From Deltaproteobacteria bacterium (lineage in GTDB: Bacteria > Desulfobacterota > Dissulfuribacteria > Dissulfuribacterales > DYLC01), in NCBI GenBank assembly GCA_028695735.1, contig JAQVIJ010000002.1, forward strand, positions 209,852-273,851: DNA of 64,000 nt, read 5' to 3'. Positions 46,444 through 55,625 of the stretch are shown piece after piece. The position numbers and the translations under genes are program-made. The notes under the pieces were generated by a model, which had not been told where the DNA came from, made no database searches, and was given only the letters and a program-made list of their open reading frames with translations. How positions within the stretch are numbered: the stretch's first letter is position 1; each line of letters opens with the position of its first letter.

Positions 46444-47046
46444 ATGACATATAATCCTGATACCCACCACCGTCGTTCAATCCGTTTAAAACATTACGAT
46501 TATTCCCAACCTGGTGCATATTTTGTGACCATTTGCACGCATGATATGGAATGTCTATTTGGAGAAATTGTAAACAATGAAATGATATTGAATGAATATG
46601 GCAAAATTGTTTACGAAGAATGGTTCCTATCCACAAAAGTCAGAAACGAAATTGAATTATATGAAAACGAATTCGTTGTAATGCCCAATCACATTCATGG
46701 CATTATTTGGATTAATCCAAATGTTATGGATGTTATCCATAATGTAGGGGCGACCGGCCGGTCGCCCCTACAGAACCGCAATCGGTCAAACATACAAAAC
46801 GGTTATTTGGCCAATTATGACAATTTACACGGACCAAAAAATAAATCATTATCATCGTTTATCGCAGGTTATAAATCATCGCTTACCAAAAGAATAAACC
46901 AAATTCGCCAGACACCAGGCATACCTGTTTGGCAACGCAATTATTACGAACACATTGCCCGTAATGAAATTGAATTAAATAAAATTAGAGAATATATTCT
47001 GAACAACCCATTGAATTGGGAAACAGATGAAAATTATAAAATTTGA
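46444..47046 (+). mobile_element. REP-associated tyrosine transposase (RAYT), 200-aa CDS
   Basis: The 200-aa Y1-type HUH transposase has YFVTICTHD near the start, MPNHIHG with the two metal-binding His (83 and 85), and a candidate catalytic Tyr143 in FIAGYKSS. The end VWQRNYYEHIARNEIELNKIREYILNNP is typical of RAYT proteins. A REP palindrome lies inside the frame and encodes VGATGRSPLQ (about 101-110). RAYTs cut and join single-stranded REP hairpins and are usually domesticated. The gene is AT-rich beside the GC-rich palindromes. Confidence 0.9.
46744..46771. repeat. REP palindrome, copy 2, inside the RAYT reading frame
   Basis: Identical 28-bp palindrome within the transposase gene. The frame is kept and translates as VGATGRSPLQ. 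It lies between the HUH motif and the catalytic-tyrosine region. Confidence 0.85.
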
Positions 47047-47172
47047 CCAAATCCTTGATGCCAGGGAAAAGACCCTGCTGCCGACACCTCTGCCCTTGAA
47101 CGGAAAATAACAAAAAAACAAAAAAGGACAGGCACATTCTTGAATTACATTTTTAATTAAATTTTTTAGGTT

Positions 47173-47286
47173 GGGCGGCAGCGGTGGAGCATTTGTTCCA
47201 TGCGTCGCATAACTGCCCTCCCTGGCAGTATGCGCCGCCGGCGCCCTCGTGGCGCCTATTTCACAAACACTCCACCACTGCCGCCC
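47173..47286 (-). repeat. Structured inverted-repeat element, copy 1
   Basis: Read on the minus strand, the 114-bp element starts GGGCGGCAGTGGTGGAG and ends CTCCACCGCTGCCGCCC. With the adjacent TGTTTGT / ACAAATG these make a 24-bp terminal stem with only three G-T type wobbles. Inside are two hairpins: GGCGCC/GGCGCC, and GCATACTGCC/GGCAGTTATGC. The shape is a three-way junction. See copy 2 for the compensatory changes. Confidence 0.75.
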
Positions 47287-47604
47287 TTCTCGTCCCTGCG
47301 AAACCCCATGTCCATAACGGGTGCCCTATCCATTCCCACTGCAATCTCACTGACAACGGATTGACCTGTTGGAATAATGAACTTGCCCTTCTGATAATAA
47401 AAATCGCTGGCTGAACCGGCACTTCTGCCAATAAAAAAGTGGAATTGGTCTTTACCATCATGTTCACTCAAGTGCAAAGAGTATGTGCTGCGTTAAAGCG
47501 TAGTTTACTGTTGGGCGTGGGGTTTCAGAAAGGGTGTTAATCGAATTCCAAAGTGTCTATGTCTTTTTTAAGCGGCTTCTGAGGTAGGATGTGGAGGTGG
47601 GGAA

Positions 47605-47720
47605 GGGCGATGAGCAGGCGGTGTTTGTGGAATAGGCGCCATGGAGGGCGCCGGCCCCACATTACCGCCAAGGAGGGCGGTTATGTGGGGCATGGAACAA
47701 ATGCCGGCTGCTCATCGCCC
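47605..47720 (+). repeat. Structured inverted-repeat element, copy 2
   Basis: This 116-bp copy is in the opposite orientation. Its terminal stem is GGGCGATGAGCAG / CTGCTCATCGCCC, different in sequence from copy 1 but fully paired. The second inner hairpin is CCCCACATTACCGCC / GGCGGTTATGTGGGG. The loop and junction sequences TGTTTGTGRAATAGGCGCC and GCATGGAACAAATG are conserved between copies. The type (RNA gene or DNA hairpin element) is not settled. Confidence 0.75.
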
Positions 47721-47747
47721 CAAAAACAAAAAAACATGTTATTAGAA

Positions 47748-47775
47748 GTAGGGGCGACCGGCCGGTCGCCCCTAC
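47748..47775. repeat. REP palindrome, copy 3
   Basis: Identical to the palindromes at 46378 and 46744, and 28 bp after the end of structured copy 2. Confidence 0.85.
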
Positions 47776-47908
47776 ATTCTTTTGTGCAGGGGATTGCTTC
47801 GCTTCGCTCGCCTCGGCGCGAGCGCCATTCGGGCAGAGTCCTCTGGCGAAGCCTTCGGCGCGTGGCGCAATGACAACTCCCTGGACAGAAAAAGGACAGT
47901 CACATTCT

Positions 47909-47963
47909 CCGCCAAGGAGGGCGGTTATGTGGGGCATGAAACAAATGTCGGCTGCCCCCGCCC
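47909..47963 (+). repeat. Structured element, 3' half only
   Basis: CCGCCAAGGAGGGCGGTTAT continuing to GCATGAAACAAATGTCGGC matches the right half of copy 2. The left half is missing. The break falls immediately after the AAAAAGGACAG-type motif. Confidence 0.65.
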
Positions 47964-48093
47964 ATACATTGAATTATCACTTTTTTTTTATTGGATAATC
48001 AAATCTACAAGGGAAAGCTCTTTTTTCTATCTTATGCCTGCTTCAAGCTCTATGCCCCTCCAAATTTCACACAATTCAGGGTATATTATCAAC

Positions 48094-48789
48094 ATGCTAT
48101 ATGAACAACCATTGATTTCAGGCATTCTCATGCGCAGATACAAGAGGTTTCTGGCAGAGGTGCAGTTGATGGACAAAACAGTGGTGCTGGCCCATTGCCC
48201 TAATTCCGGCAGCATGGCCACCTGCTGTGAGCCAGGCCATTCGGTTTTTCTCTCCAAAAGCCTAAAAAAGGGCCGTAAATGCCTCTATACCTGGGAGCTT
48301 TATGCCGCTGAGGCCGGCCTGGTCTGTGTGAATACACAGATTCCCAATCGCGTGGTGTATGAAGCCATTGTCGCAAGTCAAGTGCCTGAACTCATGGGAT
48401 ACGAAGATGTGAGCCGGGAGGTGCGCTTTGAGGACGCCAGGTTTGACCTGTGTCTGCAGGCAGCTGACAGGCCTCCATGTTTTGTGGAGGTCAAAAACTG
48501 CACGCTGTTACACGGGGATTTGGTCATATTTCCGGATGCCGTTACAAAGCGGGGGGTGAAACACTTGGAGGCGCTTATGGCGGCCAAGGCCATGGGATAC
48601 AGGGCGGTGATGTTTTATTTCGTGGCAAGGCCAGAGGGCAAGGGGTTTGGCATAGCCGGGCATATAGACCCGCTCTATTGTGCCACGCTTTTCAGGGCAT
48701 TGAAAAGCGGAGTGGAGGCACTGGCGTATAGGGCTGAAATTACAACGCAATCCGTGAAGCTGAGTGAGCCAGTGCCTCTGATCTTATAA
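48094..48789 (+). CDS. sfsA: Sugar fermentation stimulation protein SfsA
   Basis: The ATG at 48094 gives 231 aa, the usual SfsA length. The frame is open much further upstream through repeats and is not counted. RRYKRFLAEVQL, VLAHCPNSGSM, YTWELYAAE, RFDLCL, VEVKNCTLL and the FPDAVTKRGVKHLEAL segment are SfsA landmarks. The fold contains a nuclease-like core (D, E-V-K) and an OB-type N-terminus; the role is poorly understood. The ribosome site is weak. Confidence 0.9.
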   Translation: MLYEQPLISGILMRRYKRFLAEVQLMDKTVVLAHCPNSGSMATCCEPGHSVFLSKSLKKGRKCLYTWELYAAEAGLVCVNTQIPNRVVYEAIVASQVPELMGYEDVSREVRFEDARFDLCLQAADRPPCFVEVKNCTLLHGDLVIFPDAVTKRGVKHLEALMAAKAMGYRAVMFYFVARPEGKGFGIAGHIDPLYCATLFRALKSGVEALAYRAEITTQSVKLSEPVPLIL

Positions 48790-48801
48790 GTATGGTAGTT
48801 G

Positions 48802-49509
48802 TTATCTGCCTCGGCGTGCCTTGCCATTGAAGCTGGTCAGAATCTGATTGTATTCATCTAATGTTATGTATTGCGGCGTATAAGTTGCACCGAGGGCGGT
48901 TAGCTGAAATACAAATGCCCTTAAATGGTTTTCCGATCCATTTTTGAGGTTTGAATAAACTGCTGTAATGTCATCGTTATCCGTAGCCGCTAATTTTTCG
49001 TTTAAGTCATAGATATCCATATCTTCTATGGTTGCACCCACCTTCAATGCCTCAACAATAGATATATTGCCTTGAGCAGTAAGATCATTATACAGTTTCT
49101 GTACAGCAGGATTTTGAAATACACCAGGAGTGTCATCGGTTACAGGGTCTGCTATGCCATATTTATCCAGTAGGGCATTGACTGCCTCTGTATGTCTGTT
49201 CTCGCTCTGGCTTATGTTATCAAAAACAGCAAGTCCCCACTTTTCAAATAGCGCTAAATAGACATCTCTAGCAAGCTTTTCTTCCTCTCTCATTTTTATT
49301 AATCCTTCCTGTTCAACTGCATCCACCTCTTGATATGGCATAGAAAGGGCTATTGATTGAGAGTATGTGGAGTTTATTATTTGATTTGTGGATGAAAAAC
49401 CAGCCATTTTAGGAGTTGCCATCGCAGGCCCTCTTGCTGAACTGATGGTTGGAATTGCTAATCCCATTATGATTGCCGTTGTTAGAATAATTTTTTTATT
49501 GTTTTTCAT
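48802..49509 (-). CDS. Exported DUF2202 ferritin-like protein
   Basis: The 235-aa product has a signal peptide (KIILTTAIIMGLAIPTISSA). An all-helical domain follows, with EEGLIKMREEEKLARDVYLALFEKWGLAVFDNISQSENRHTEAV, the DUF2202 (ferritin-like) pattern holding the E-x-x-x-A-R-D and E-x-x-H residues that could bind metal. AAAGGAG lies before the ATG. It is in tandem with another small exported protein 34 bp upstream. Function unknown. Confidence 0.85.
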   Translation of the reverse strand: MKNNKKIILTTAIIMGLAIPTISSARGPAMATPKMAGFSSTNQIINSTYSQSIALSMPYQEVDAVEQEGLIKMREEEKLARDVYLALFEKWGLAVFDNISQSENRHTEAVNALLDKYGIADPVTDDTPGVFQNPAVQKLYNDLTAQGNISIVEALKVGATIEDMDIYDLNEKLAATDNDDITAVYSNLKNGSENHLRAFVFQLTALGATYTPQYITLDEYNQILTSFNGKARRGR

Positions 49510-49543
49510 AGTAGTCTCCTTTTTGTCATTTAATTTTCACAAA

Positions 49544-49840
49544 TTATCTATTTGTTCTACCCTTACCTGAACCCTTACCTGTTCCATCGCAGGTTCCTGT
49601 TCCCTTGTTAACATTTTTTTGATTCTGTGAGGCATACATCTGTTTTTCTTCTGCTGTCTTACTTTGCCATGCACTTCTAAATGCATCCTTTTCTTCCTGA
49701 GATGCATTTTGTAATGTTCCTCTGAATTGTGCTAATTCCTGAGTGGAATATGCGCTGTAATCAGTTGCCATGACTTGGTTTGCAGTTACTATGGCAAACA
49801 TACCTATACACAAAGCCAATGCCTTCTTGTTGTTAAACAT
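49544..49840 (-). CDS. Small exported helical protein
   Basis: The 98-aa product has a signal peptide (LALCIGMFAIVTANQVMA) and then DYSAYSTQELAQFRGTLQNASQEEKDAFRSAWQSKTAEEK. This resembles DUF1104-like or other short helical periplasmic proteins. The tail is Gly/Lys/Asn-rich with a single Cys. AAAGGAG precedes the ATG. It is probably co-transcribed with the DUF2202 gene. I cannot assign a function. Confidence 0.7.
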   Translation of the reverse strand: MFNNKKALALCIGMFAIVTANQVMATDYSAYSTQELAQFRGTLQNASQEEKDAFRSAWQSKTAEEKQMYASQNQKNVNKGTGTCDGTGKGSGKGRTNR

Positions 49841-50165
49841 CTTGTTATTCTCCTTTGTCGTTTGATATTCAGCAGCGCCGCTGTTCGTTTTATTTAAAAA
49901 GCAATGTGTATGCCAATTAATTAATAAATAAATTCAGATGGTTATATGCACTATTTTGGAGAGTTATTCGACAAATGATTAGATCTTTCGACGAAATTGT
50001 CGAGCTGACTGAAGAAAATAAAAGTGATTGGCCGCCCCCTTCGAAGTCAGTACGTTGGGGTTGCTCGAATTATTTGAGTCTGGAGAGGGCCTTCTGTGGG
50101 ACTTGATGGAATAAGGATTTTTGAGAGAGGATAAGGCACGGCATGTGTCGTGCCTCTAAGGGATT
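49841..50165. other. Gene-free 325 bp between the small exported genes and fdhE
   Basis: Contains the upstream region of the 98-aa gene, AT-rich around 49890-49960, a TCGAC/GTCGA hairpin (49988-50003) and a hairpin close to the fdhE stop. No gene is recognised. Confidence 0.5.
50134..50155 (-). terminator. Possible hairpin terminator of the fdh operon
   Basis: AGGCACG and CGTGCCT form a 7-bp stem with an 8-nt loop just after the fdhE stop. No T run follows, so intrinsic termination would be weak. Confidence 0.35.
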
Positions 50166-51053
50166 TCAGGCTGATTTTAAAGCGCCTCTGAAGTCGTTCC
50201 AGAGACAAAAGTTCATGGGCAAGAGGCCCTGCTGCTGCATGAGGATGTCGAGGTGTATGAGGCTCATGGCCAACAGGTCCAGATTCAGGTTGCCTTCGTC
50301 TTCGTAGCGCCTCACGGAGAGGAGGTAACGATTGCAGTTGCGGCATACAAAGGCCTTTTCGTCCTTTTCGCCTTCAATAAAGAAATATGGCGCCTCGCTA
50401 TGCTGTTCCTGGCCGCAGGCAGGGCATTTCGCCCAAGGAAATTGCCATTCCTGGCCGCAGGTTCCGCAATACAGCCAGGGCCTGCCTTTGCCACGGGATA
50501 CGGACAGAACGGGCAGATTCCCGCAGACAGGGCAAGTGCCCCTTGACCAGTTAAGGGCAGTAGGTGTTGCAAAGACCTCAGCCCGCCATTGAGTCAGAAT
50601 GAGGTTTTGCAGCATGGCCGTAAATAATTGCAGGACTTGAATGCCTATTGCGTTTTTGACGGCCGGATTAGACACTGCATTTGATTGAAGGCTCAAGAGG
50701 TCGCCCATTTTCATGCGGCCGGCCGTGAGTTCATTTGCCAGTGAATCTAATTCGTTACTTATGCTGGGAAAACCCTCTTTCATAGCGGTCAAGAGCAGTC
50801 TTGCCAGTTCGTTAAACACCTCCTCTGAAATTTGAGGTGGATTTTCTTGTATAAGTGGAGTGCCCTGATTTAAGGATGCCGTATGAATTTTGATCTGCGA
50901 GGCCGTTTGAAACAGCTTTTCTTTCAATAGCCGGTGTTTCAGGTACAGAAACGGTGCAAAGGCATGAAGAATCGGCTGCAGGTGAGGCCATTTTTGCATG
51001 AGCTGGGTTATGGTGTCGTTCAATTGAGTCATATACTGTTGTGATATTTCCAT
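50166..51053 (-). CDS. fdhE: Formate dehydrogenase maturation protein FdhE
   Basis: The 295-aa start at 51053 has TAGGA upstream. The frame extends further but without support. The C-terminal half holds paired zinc-binding motifs: CPVCGNLP, YCGTCGQEW, CPACGQEQ and CRNCNRYL, as in FdhE. The N-terminal half is helical. FdhE is needed for assembly of membrane-bound formate dehydrogenases. It follows the three structural genes, which supports the call. Confidence 0.9.
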   Translation of the reverse strand: MEISQQYMTQLNDTITQLMQKWPHLQPILHAFAPFLYLKHRLLKEKLFQTASQIKIHTASLNQGTPLIQENPPQISEEVFNELARLLLTAMKEGFPSISNELDSLANELTAGRMKMGDLLSLQSNAVSNPAVKNAIGIQVLQLFTAMLQNLILTQWRAEVFATPTALNWSRGTCPVCGNLPVLSVSRGKGRPWLYCGTCGQEWQFPWAKCPACGQEQHSEAPYFFIEGEKDEKAFVCRNCNRYLLSVRRYEDEGNLNLDLLAMSLIHLDILMQQQGLLPMNFCLWNDFRGALKSA

Positions 51054-51133
51054 GGCATGTCCTAAATAAGGTGCAGGGGGCATTGAAGTCAAGGCCCCCT
51101 GCGGTTTGGAGGAGAGGAGGGAGAGAGAGATTG

Positions 51134-51784
51134 TTATTTTTTCGTATTGGTCTTGATCAGGCCTGTCTTTTCCAGCTCCTTGAGCCACTTGCCGTGGTTT
51201 GTCTTGAGCCAGGCGTATGTGGTCTTGCCTGTGAGCATGGCTGAGGCAGACCCTGGCACGCCTATGGTTGCCAGATAGAGATGCACGAAGAAGAAGGCGA
51301 AGATTACCGTAAAGCCCAGTGCATGCAGGGCATACATCCAGCGCACGAGGGACAGGTCGAACTTGGCCTGTAACCACATGACAGTGCCTGACACCACCAT
51401 GCACAGGCCAAAGACCACCACTGCCAGAAAGAAGAGCTTTTGGCCTGCATTGTATTTGCCTGCCTCTGGAACATGTTTTGAGTGCCCGATGTAGCCTCCC
51501 AAGGCACTAATCCATTGGCGATCGCCCTCTTCAAACCTGCCGGCCTCGGCCCACCACATGGGAATGGCGATAAAGAGGCTCACAGCAAATACGATGCCGC
51601 TGTAGTTGTGAATCTGTTTGAGGTTATACATGCCGCCTGTCAGCATGCTTAAGGCATTTAGTGTGTGAAACATCATGGCAAGCCCTGTGAGAAAGAGGAC
51701 TATGCAGGACAGGGCAAGACTCCAATGCACCAATCGCTCAAAGCCGTTGGTGACTGTGACTATTTGAGCGCCTTGAGTTTTCAT
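51134..51784 (-). CDS. fdhI: Formate dehydrogenase cytochrome b subunit
   Basis: The 216-aa product has four membrane helices. FERLVHWSLALSCIVLFLTGLAMM contains a His at the first heme site. KQIHNYSGIVFAVSLF and the fourth-helix YALHALGFTVIFAFFFVHLYLA provide more histidines. Member of the FdnI/FdoI di-heme b-type family that passes electrons to menaquinone. Its ATG overlaps the stop of fdhB by 4 bp. Confidence 0.92.
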   Translation of the reverse strand: MKTQGAQIVTVTNGFERLVHWSLALSCIVLFLTGLAMMFHTLNALSMLTGGMYNLKQIHNYSGIVFAVSLFIAIPMWWAEAGRFEEGDRQWISALGGYIGHSKHVPEAGKYNAGQKLFFLAVVVFGLCMVVSGTVMWLQAKFDLSLVRWMYALHALGFTVIFAFFFVHLYLATIGVPGSASAMLTGKTTYAWLKTNHGKWLKELEKTGLIKTNTKK

Positions 51785-52578
51785 ATCTCGCTACCTCCTT
51801 CTTGAGTGTCTTCAACGGGTCTTTTGGGGCCGTGAAGGATGTAATGTAGAAATGCGGCTGCAAGCACACCTCCGCCTGCAATGACGGAGGCCGGTTTCAA
51901 GACATCCTTCCATAAAATAATGGGAAGCGGAACGCTGGGGTTTTCAGGCAGGCCAGGATAGGCACTGACTGGTTCAGGCAGCACATAGATCACATGGGTG
52001 CCGCCTACGAATTTATCGCCATACACAGAGGCCCCTTCTCCCAGTGCCTTTGCCCGTTTATAGGCCTTTTCTATCATTTCGGCCTTGGGACCTATGCTCA
52101 GGGCGCCGGTGGGGCAGGAGAGCACACATGCAGGCGGCTTGTTTGCCCGCAGACGGGACAGGCAGAGGTCGCATTTGCCTATCTTTTTGGTCTGTTCATT
52201 AAACCTGGGGATGTTGAAAGGGCAGGCAGGGATACAGTCCTTGCACCCGATACAGCGTTCAGGGTCAAATGCAACGGTGCCAAATTCCGTATGGTAAAGC
52301 GCCTGAGTCGGACAGACCTTTACGCAGGCCGCATCCGTACAGTGCATGCAGCCGTCCTTTCTGAAGAGCCACTTAAATCTGCCCTTTGCATCCACATATT
52401 CCTGAAAACGAATGAGTGTCCAGGTATTCCACTCCAGATCCGCTGGATTCTGATAAGAACCCCAGTTTTTGGTCTTGGAGGCAGGGAGTTCATTCCATTG
52501 TTTGCATGCCACCTGACAGCCTCGACAGGCGGTGCATCGCGAGAGGTCTATCATCTTCACCAGTTCCATATTACTCAT
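51781..52578 (-). CDS. fdhB: Formate dehydrogenase iron-sulfur subunit
   Basis: The 265-aa product has four 4Fe-4S cysteine groups: CTACRGCQVACKQ, CMHCTDAACVKVCP, CIGCKDCIPACP and CDLCLSRLRANKPPACVLSCP. A C-terminal membrane helix (VIAGGGVLAAAFLHYIL) anchors it, as in FdnH. It carries electrons from FdhA to the cytochrome b subunit. It lies 11 bp after fdhA. Confidence 0.95.
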   Translation of the reverse strand: MSNMELVKMIDLSRCTACRGCQVACKQWNELPASKTKNWGSYQNPADLEWNTWTLIRFQEYVDAKGRFKWLFRKDGCMHCTDAACVKVCPTQALYHTEFGTVAFDPERCIGCKDCIPACPFNIPRFNEQTKKIGKCDLCLSRLRANKPPACVLSCPTGALSIGPKAEMIEKAYKRAKALGEGASVYGDKFVGGTHVIYVLPEPVSAYPGLPENPSVPLPIILWKDVLKPASVIAGGGVLAAAFLHYILHGPKRPVEDTQEGGSEI

Positions 52579-52589
52579 GGCTCATCTCC

Positions 52590-55500
52590 TTAAAGTTTGC
52601 TCACATTTACCATGAAGGCCTTGTATTCAGGGCAGAAGGTGTTGGGGCAACCCACTGCAGCGGTGAGGAAGTTGGCGCTGTCGCCGCTGTCCTTTGGAAA
52701 CAGCCAGCCGTAATTGAAGGGCAGCCCAACCTGATGAATCACCTTGCCGTTTATGGTAAATGGCTGAAAACGCTTGGTTACCATGGCCACACACTTGACC
52801 GCACCGCGCACCGAATCCACTCTGACCTTTTCACCGTTCTTGATGCCCAATTCAGCAGCCAGCTTTTCGCCTATCTCGATATAGGCCTCAGGCTGCATCT
52901 CGGTGAGCCAGGACTGCCAGCGTGTCAATGCACCGCTGCACCAGTGTTCCGTGCAGGAGTAGGAGGTGCAGACATATGGGAACTTGGTGTCTGCGTTTGC
53001 AAACTTGTCGAGTTCTGTCTTGAAGACGGAGACCATTGGATTGGTAAGCTGCCCTGAGAGCAGATTCTTGTTCAATGGCCCTTCCATGGGCTCGTAGTGT
53101 TCAGGGAACGGGCCTTCAGCCATGCCTGGGCCGAAGATGGAGGCCACTCCGTCCGGTTTCATTATAAATGGGTATTTTCCGGCCTTCTTGTCGCTTACAG
53201 GCGGCCATGGGCCGTCAGGCACATCTCCCACCCATTTTTCGCCTGTCCATTCCAGTAGCTTCATCTTGGGATTGAAGGGTTTGCCGTTTAGGTCGCAGGA
53301 GGCCCTGTTGTAAATGATGCGGCGGTTCAGGGGCCATGCGTATGACCAGTTTGGATAGAGCCCAAGACCTGTTGGGTCGTCCAGGCCCCTGGCGGCCATT
53401 TTGTTTTCACCTTTTTGCGTGAAACTGCCTGCCATGAGCCAGTTTCCGCAGGCTGTGCTGCCATCAGCGGCCAAGAGGGCAAAGGAAGGCACCAAATCGC
53501 CCTTTTTGGCGGTTTCATTGTCCTTGAGATAATAGCCGTTGATCTGCTTTGCGGTCTTTAGAAAATCAAAGTTGCCTTTGGCATCCCGATAGTCCCATTT
53601 GAGATTGAGAATGGGTTCAGGGCATACACCGCCCTCGGCTGCATACAGGGCCCTCACCTCATCCATAATGCGCATGACGATGTCGCCGTCAGAAAGGGCA
53701 TCTCCAGGTGGATTGGCGATCTTGTTCTTCCACTGCACCCATCGGCCGCTGTTGCTCTGGCTGCCTGCCTTCTCCAGGCTGGAGGCCGCAGGCAACAAAA
53801 AGACCTCGGTTTCCACCTGTTTGGAGTCCACACCAGGGCCTTTCCAGAAGGAGGCGGTCTCGTTGTCGAAGATGTTGACATTCACCATCCATTTGAGCCT
53901 TTGCAGGGCGGCTCGCACCTTTGTGCTGTTGGGTGCGCTGCATGCAGGGTTGCTGCCGTAGCAGAACATCCCCTTGATATTGCCTTTGTACATCTCATCA
54001 AAGAGGTGCATGAGGGAGTATGCCTTGCCGTCCTCTATCTTGGGCAGCCATGAGTAGCCGAAGTCGTTTTCAGGCTGGGCTGCCTCGCCGAACAGGGCCT
54101 TTAGAAAGCTCACGGAGTATTTTGGATAGTTCTGATACCAGTTGGCTGACTGGGGGTCGTTGGTCTTGGTGGTGTATTTTTCGTTGTATTCCGCCAGGGT
54201 CTGAATGGGGGCCGTGGGCATCTTCAGATAGCCTGGCAAAATGTTGTAGAGGATGGCGTGGTCAGTGGAGCCCTGCACATTCGGCTCGCCTCGCAGGGCG
54301 TTTACGCCGCCTCCGCATACGCCGATATTGCCCAAAAGCAGTTGTATAATGGACATTGCGCGTATGTTTTGGCTGCCTACGGTGTGGTGTGTCCAGCCCA
54401 GTGCGTAGCAGATGGTGCCTGCCCTGTCCTTTGTGCCCGTGGAGGCATAGTCCTTATAGACCCGTTCGATGAGGTCTGCCGGCACCCCTGTGATGGCCGA
54501 GACCTTTTCGATGGTGTAGCGGGCATAGTGTTGTTTGAGAAGCTGATAGACGCAATTGGGGTGTTGTAGAGTGAGGTCGCGCTTGGGAATGCCTGTTTCG
54601 TCCTTTTCAAAGGTCCATGTGGACTTGTCATATTTCTTCTTTTCCGCATCAAATCCGGAGAAGAGTCCGTCTTCGGATTTGAAATTGGCGTTCACTATAA
54701 AAGTGGCATTTGTATAGTGTTTCACATACTCTTCCTGAATGAGATTATTGTCCAGGATGTATTTGATCATGCCGCCGAGCAATGCGATATCGGTACCAGA
54801 ACGCAGTGGGACATGATAATCACAGCGGGCGGTGGTGCGTGTGTAGCGGGGATCTACATGAATGAGAGTGGCCTTTCGTTCATCCCTTGCACGAAGTATC
54901 CACTTGAAGGCTATTGGATGGTGTTCTGCGGCATTGCTTCCCATTATGAGGATGCAATCGCTGTTTTTGAGGTCAATGTAGTGATTTGTCATGGAGCCAC
55001 GACCAAACGACTCTCCCAGAGCCGCTACGGAGGGGCTGTGTCAGACGCGCGCCTGATGGTCGATATAGACCAGACTCATGGCACGACATGCTATGCTTAT
55101 GAGCCATGCCTCCTCATTGGCCACATTGGATGTGCCTAAATGACCTATGGTCTCCACACGGTTTACCAACTGGTTTTTGGCGTTGTGCGTGATGAAATCC
55201 TTGTCCCGGGTGTCTTTGACAAGCCGTGCAATGCGTTTCAGCGCCCATGACCAGTCCTTTTCCTCCCAGTGGTCGCTTTTGGGCGCCCGATACAGGACCT
55301 TTTTCAAACGGTGTTCGTTGGCGCCTGAAAGCCCGAAGAGCCCCGCGCCCTTGGCACAGAGGGAGCCTTCGTTTATGGGGTGTTCAGGGTCTCCCTCGAT
55401 GTTGATGATTTTGCCTGTCAGGTTGTCCACACTGCCCAGAATGCCACAGCCCACAGAACAATAGCAGCATGTGGAGCCGATCTGCTTGGCGCTTTTGACC

Positions 55501-55625
55501 CGGTCCATCTTGGTAAGGCCTGCTGCATAGGCAGTGGCCGGTGCCAGATTCACTCCCAAGGCAGAGAGGGCGACTCCGGTGGTGCCGGACATGACCAGAA
55601 AATCCCTTCGCGTGATTTTCTCCAT
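52590..55625 (-). CDS. fdhA: Selenocysteine formate dehydrogenase, catalytic subunit (in-frame UGA)
   Basis: One 1011-residue protein spans an in-frame TGA at 55041-55043 (codon 195). Before it is a twin-arginine signal RRDFLVMSG, a 4Fe-4S motif CCYCSVGCG and CAKGAG; the context is DHQARV-U-HSPSVAALGESFGRGSMTNHYIDLKNSDCILIMGSNAAEHHP. In E. coli FdnG the same site is selenocysteine 196. After it comes the molybdenum/tungsten bis-MGD fold. Exported and anchored on the periplasmic side, it oxidises formate. It should not be read as two broken genes. selABC are not in the window. Confidence 0.95.
55013..55032 (-). promoter_or_regulatory. Possible bacterial SECIS hairpin after the UGA
   Basis: The mRNA from 8 nt past the UGA can pair CUCC with GGAG across a 12-nt loop. 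Position agrees with known fdh SECIS elements. The fold was judged by eye only. Confidence 0.35.

Larger units (their letters stand above)
47047..48093. other. Repeat island without recognised genes
   Basis: About 1 kb holding one REP palindrome, two full copies and one half copy of a structured element, two copies of the motif AAAAAGGACAGNCACATTCT (47121-47140 and 47889-47908), and a stretch starting GGGGATTGCTTCGCTTCGCT (47791), a type of sequence seen as an interspersed repeat in many genomes. A minus-strand frame at 47256-47477 has no recognised domain. No protein gene is supported here. Confidence 0.7.

Noticed and set aside
46444-47046. RAYT region as a full IS200/IS605 insertion sequence
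   Set aside because: The protein is of the single-copy RAYT type and is flanked by REP palindromes instead of IS200 ends; no tnpB is present.
47256-47477. Minus-strand 73-codon frame as a protein gene
   Set aside because: No ribosome site or recognised domain was seen, and its end lies in the structured element. It may be a gene remnant, but this cannot be supported.
47782-48093. Long N-terminal extension of SfsA
   Set aside because: The extension translates repeat DNA. SfsA proteins begin near the ATG at 48094 and have about 230 residues.
52590-55625. fdhA as a frameshifted or nonsense pseudogene
   Set aside because: The single TGA falls exactly at the known selenocysteine site and the frame continues without shift on both sides.
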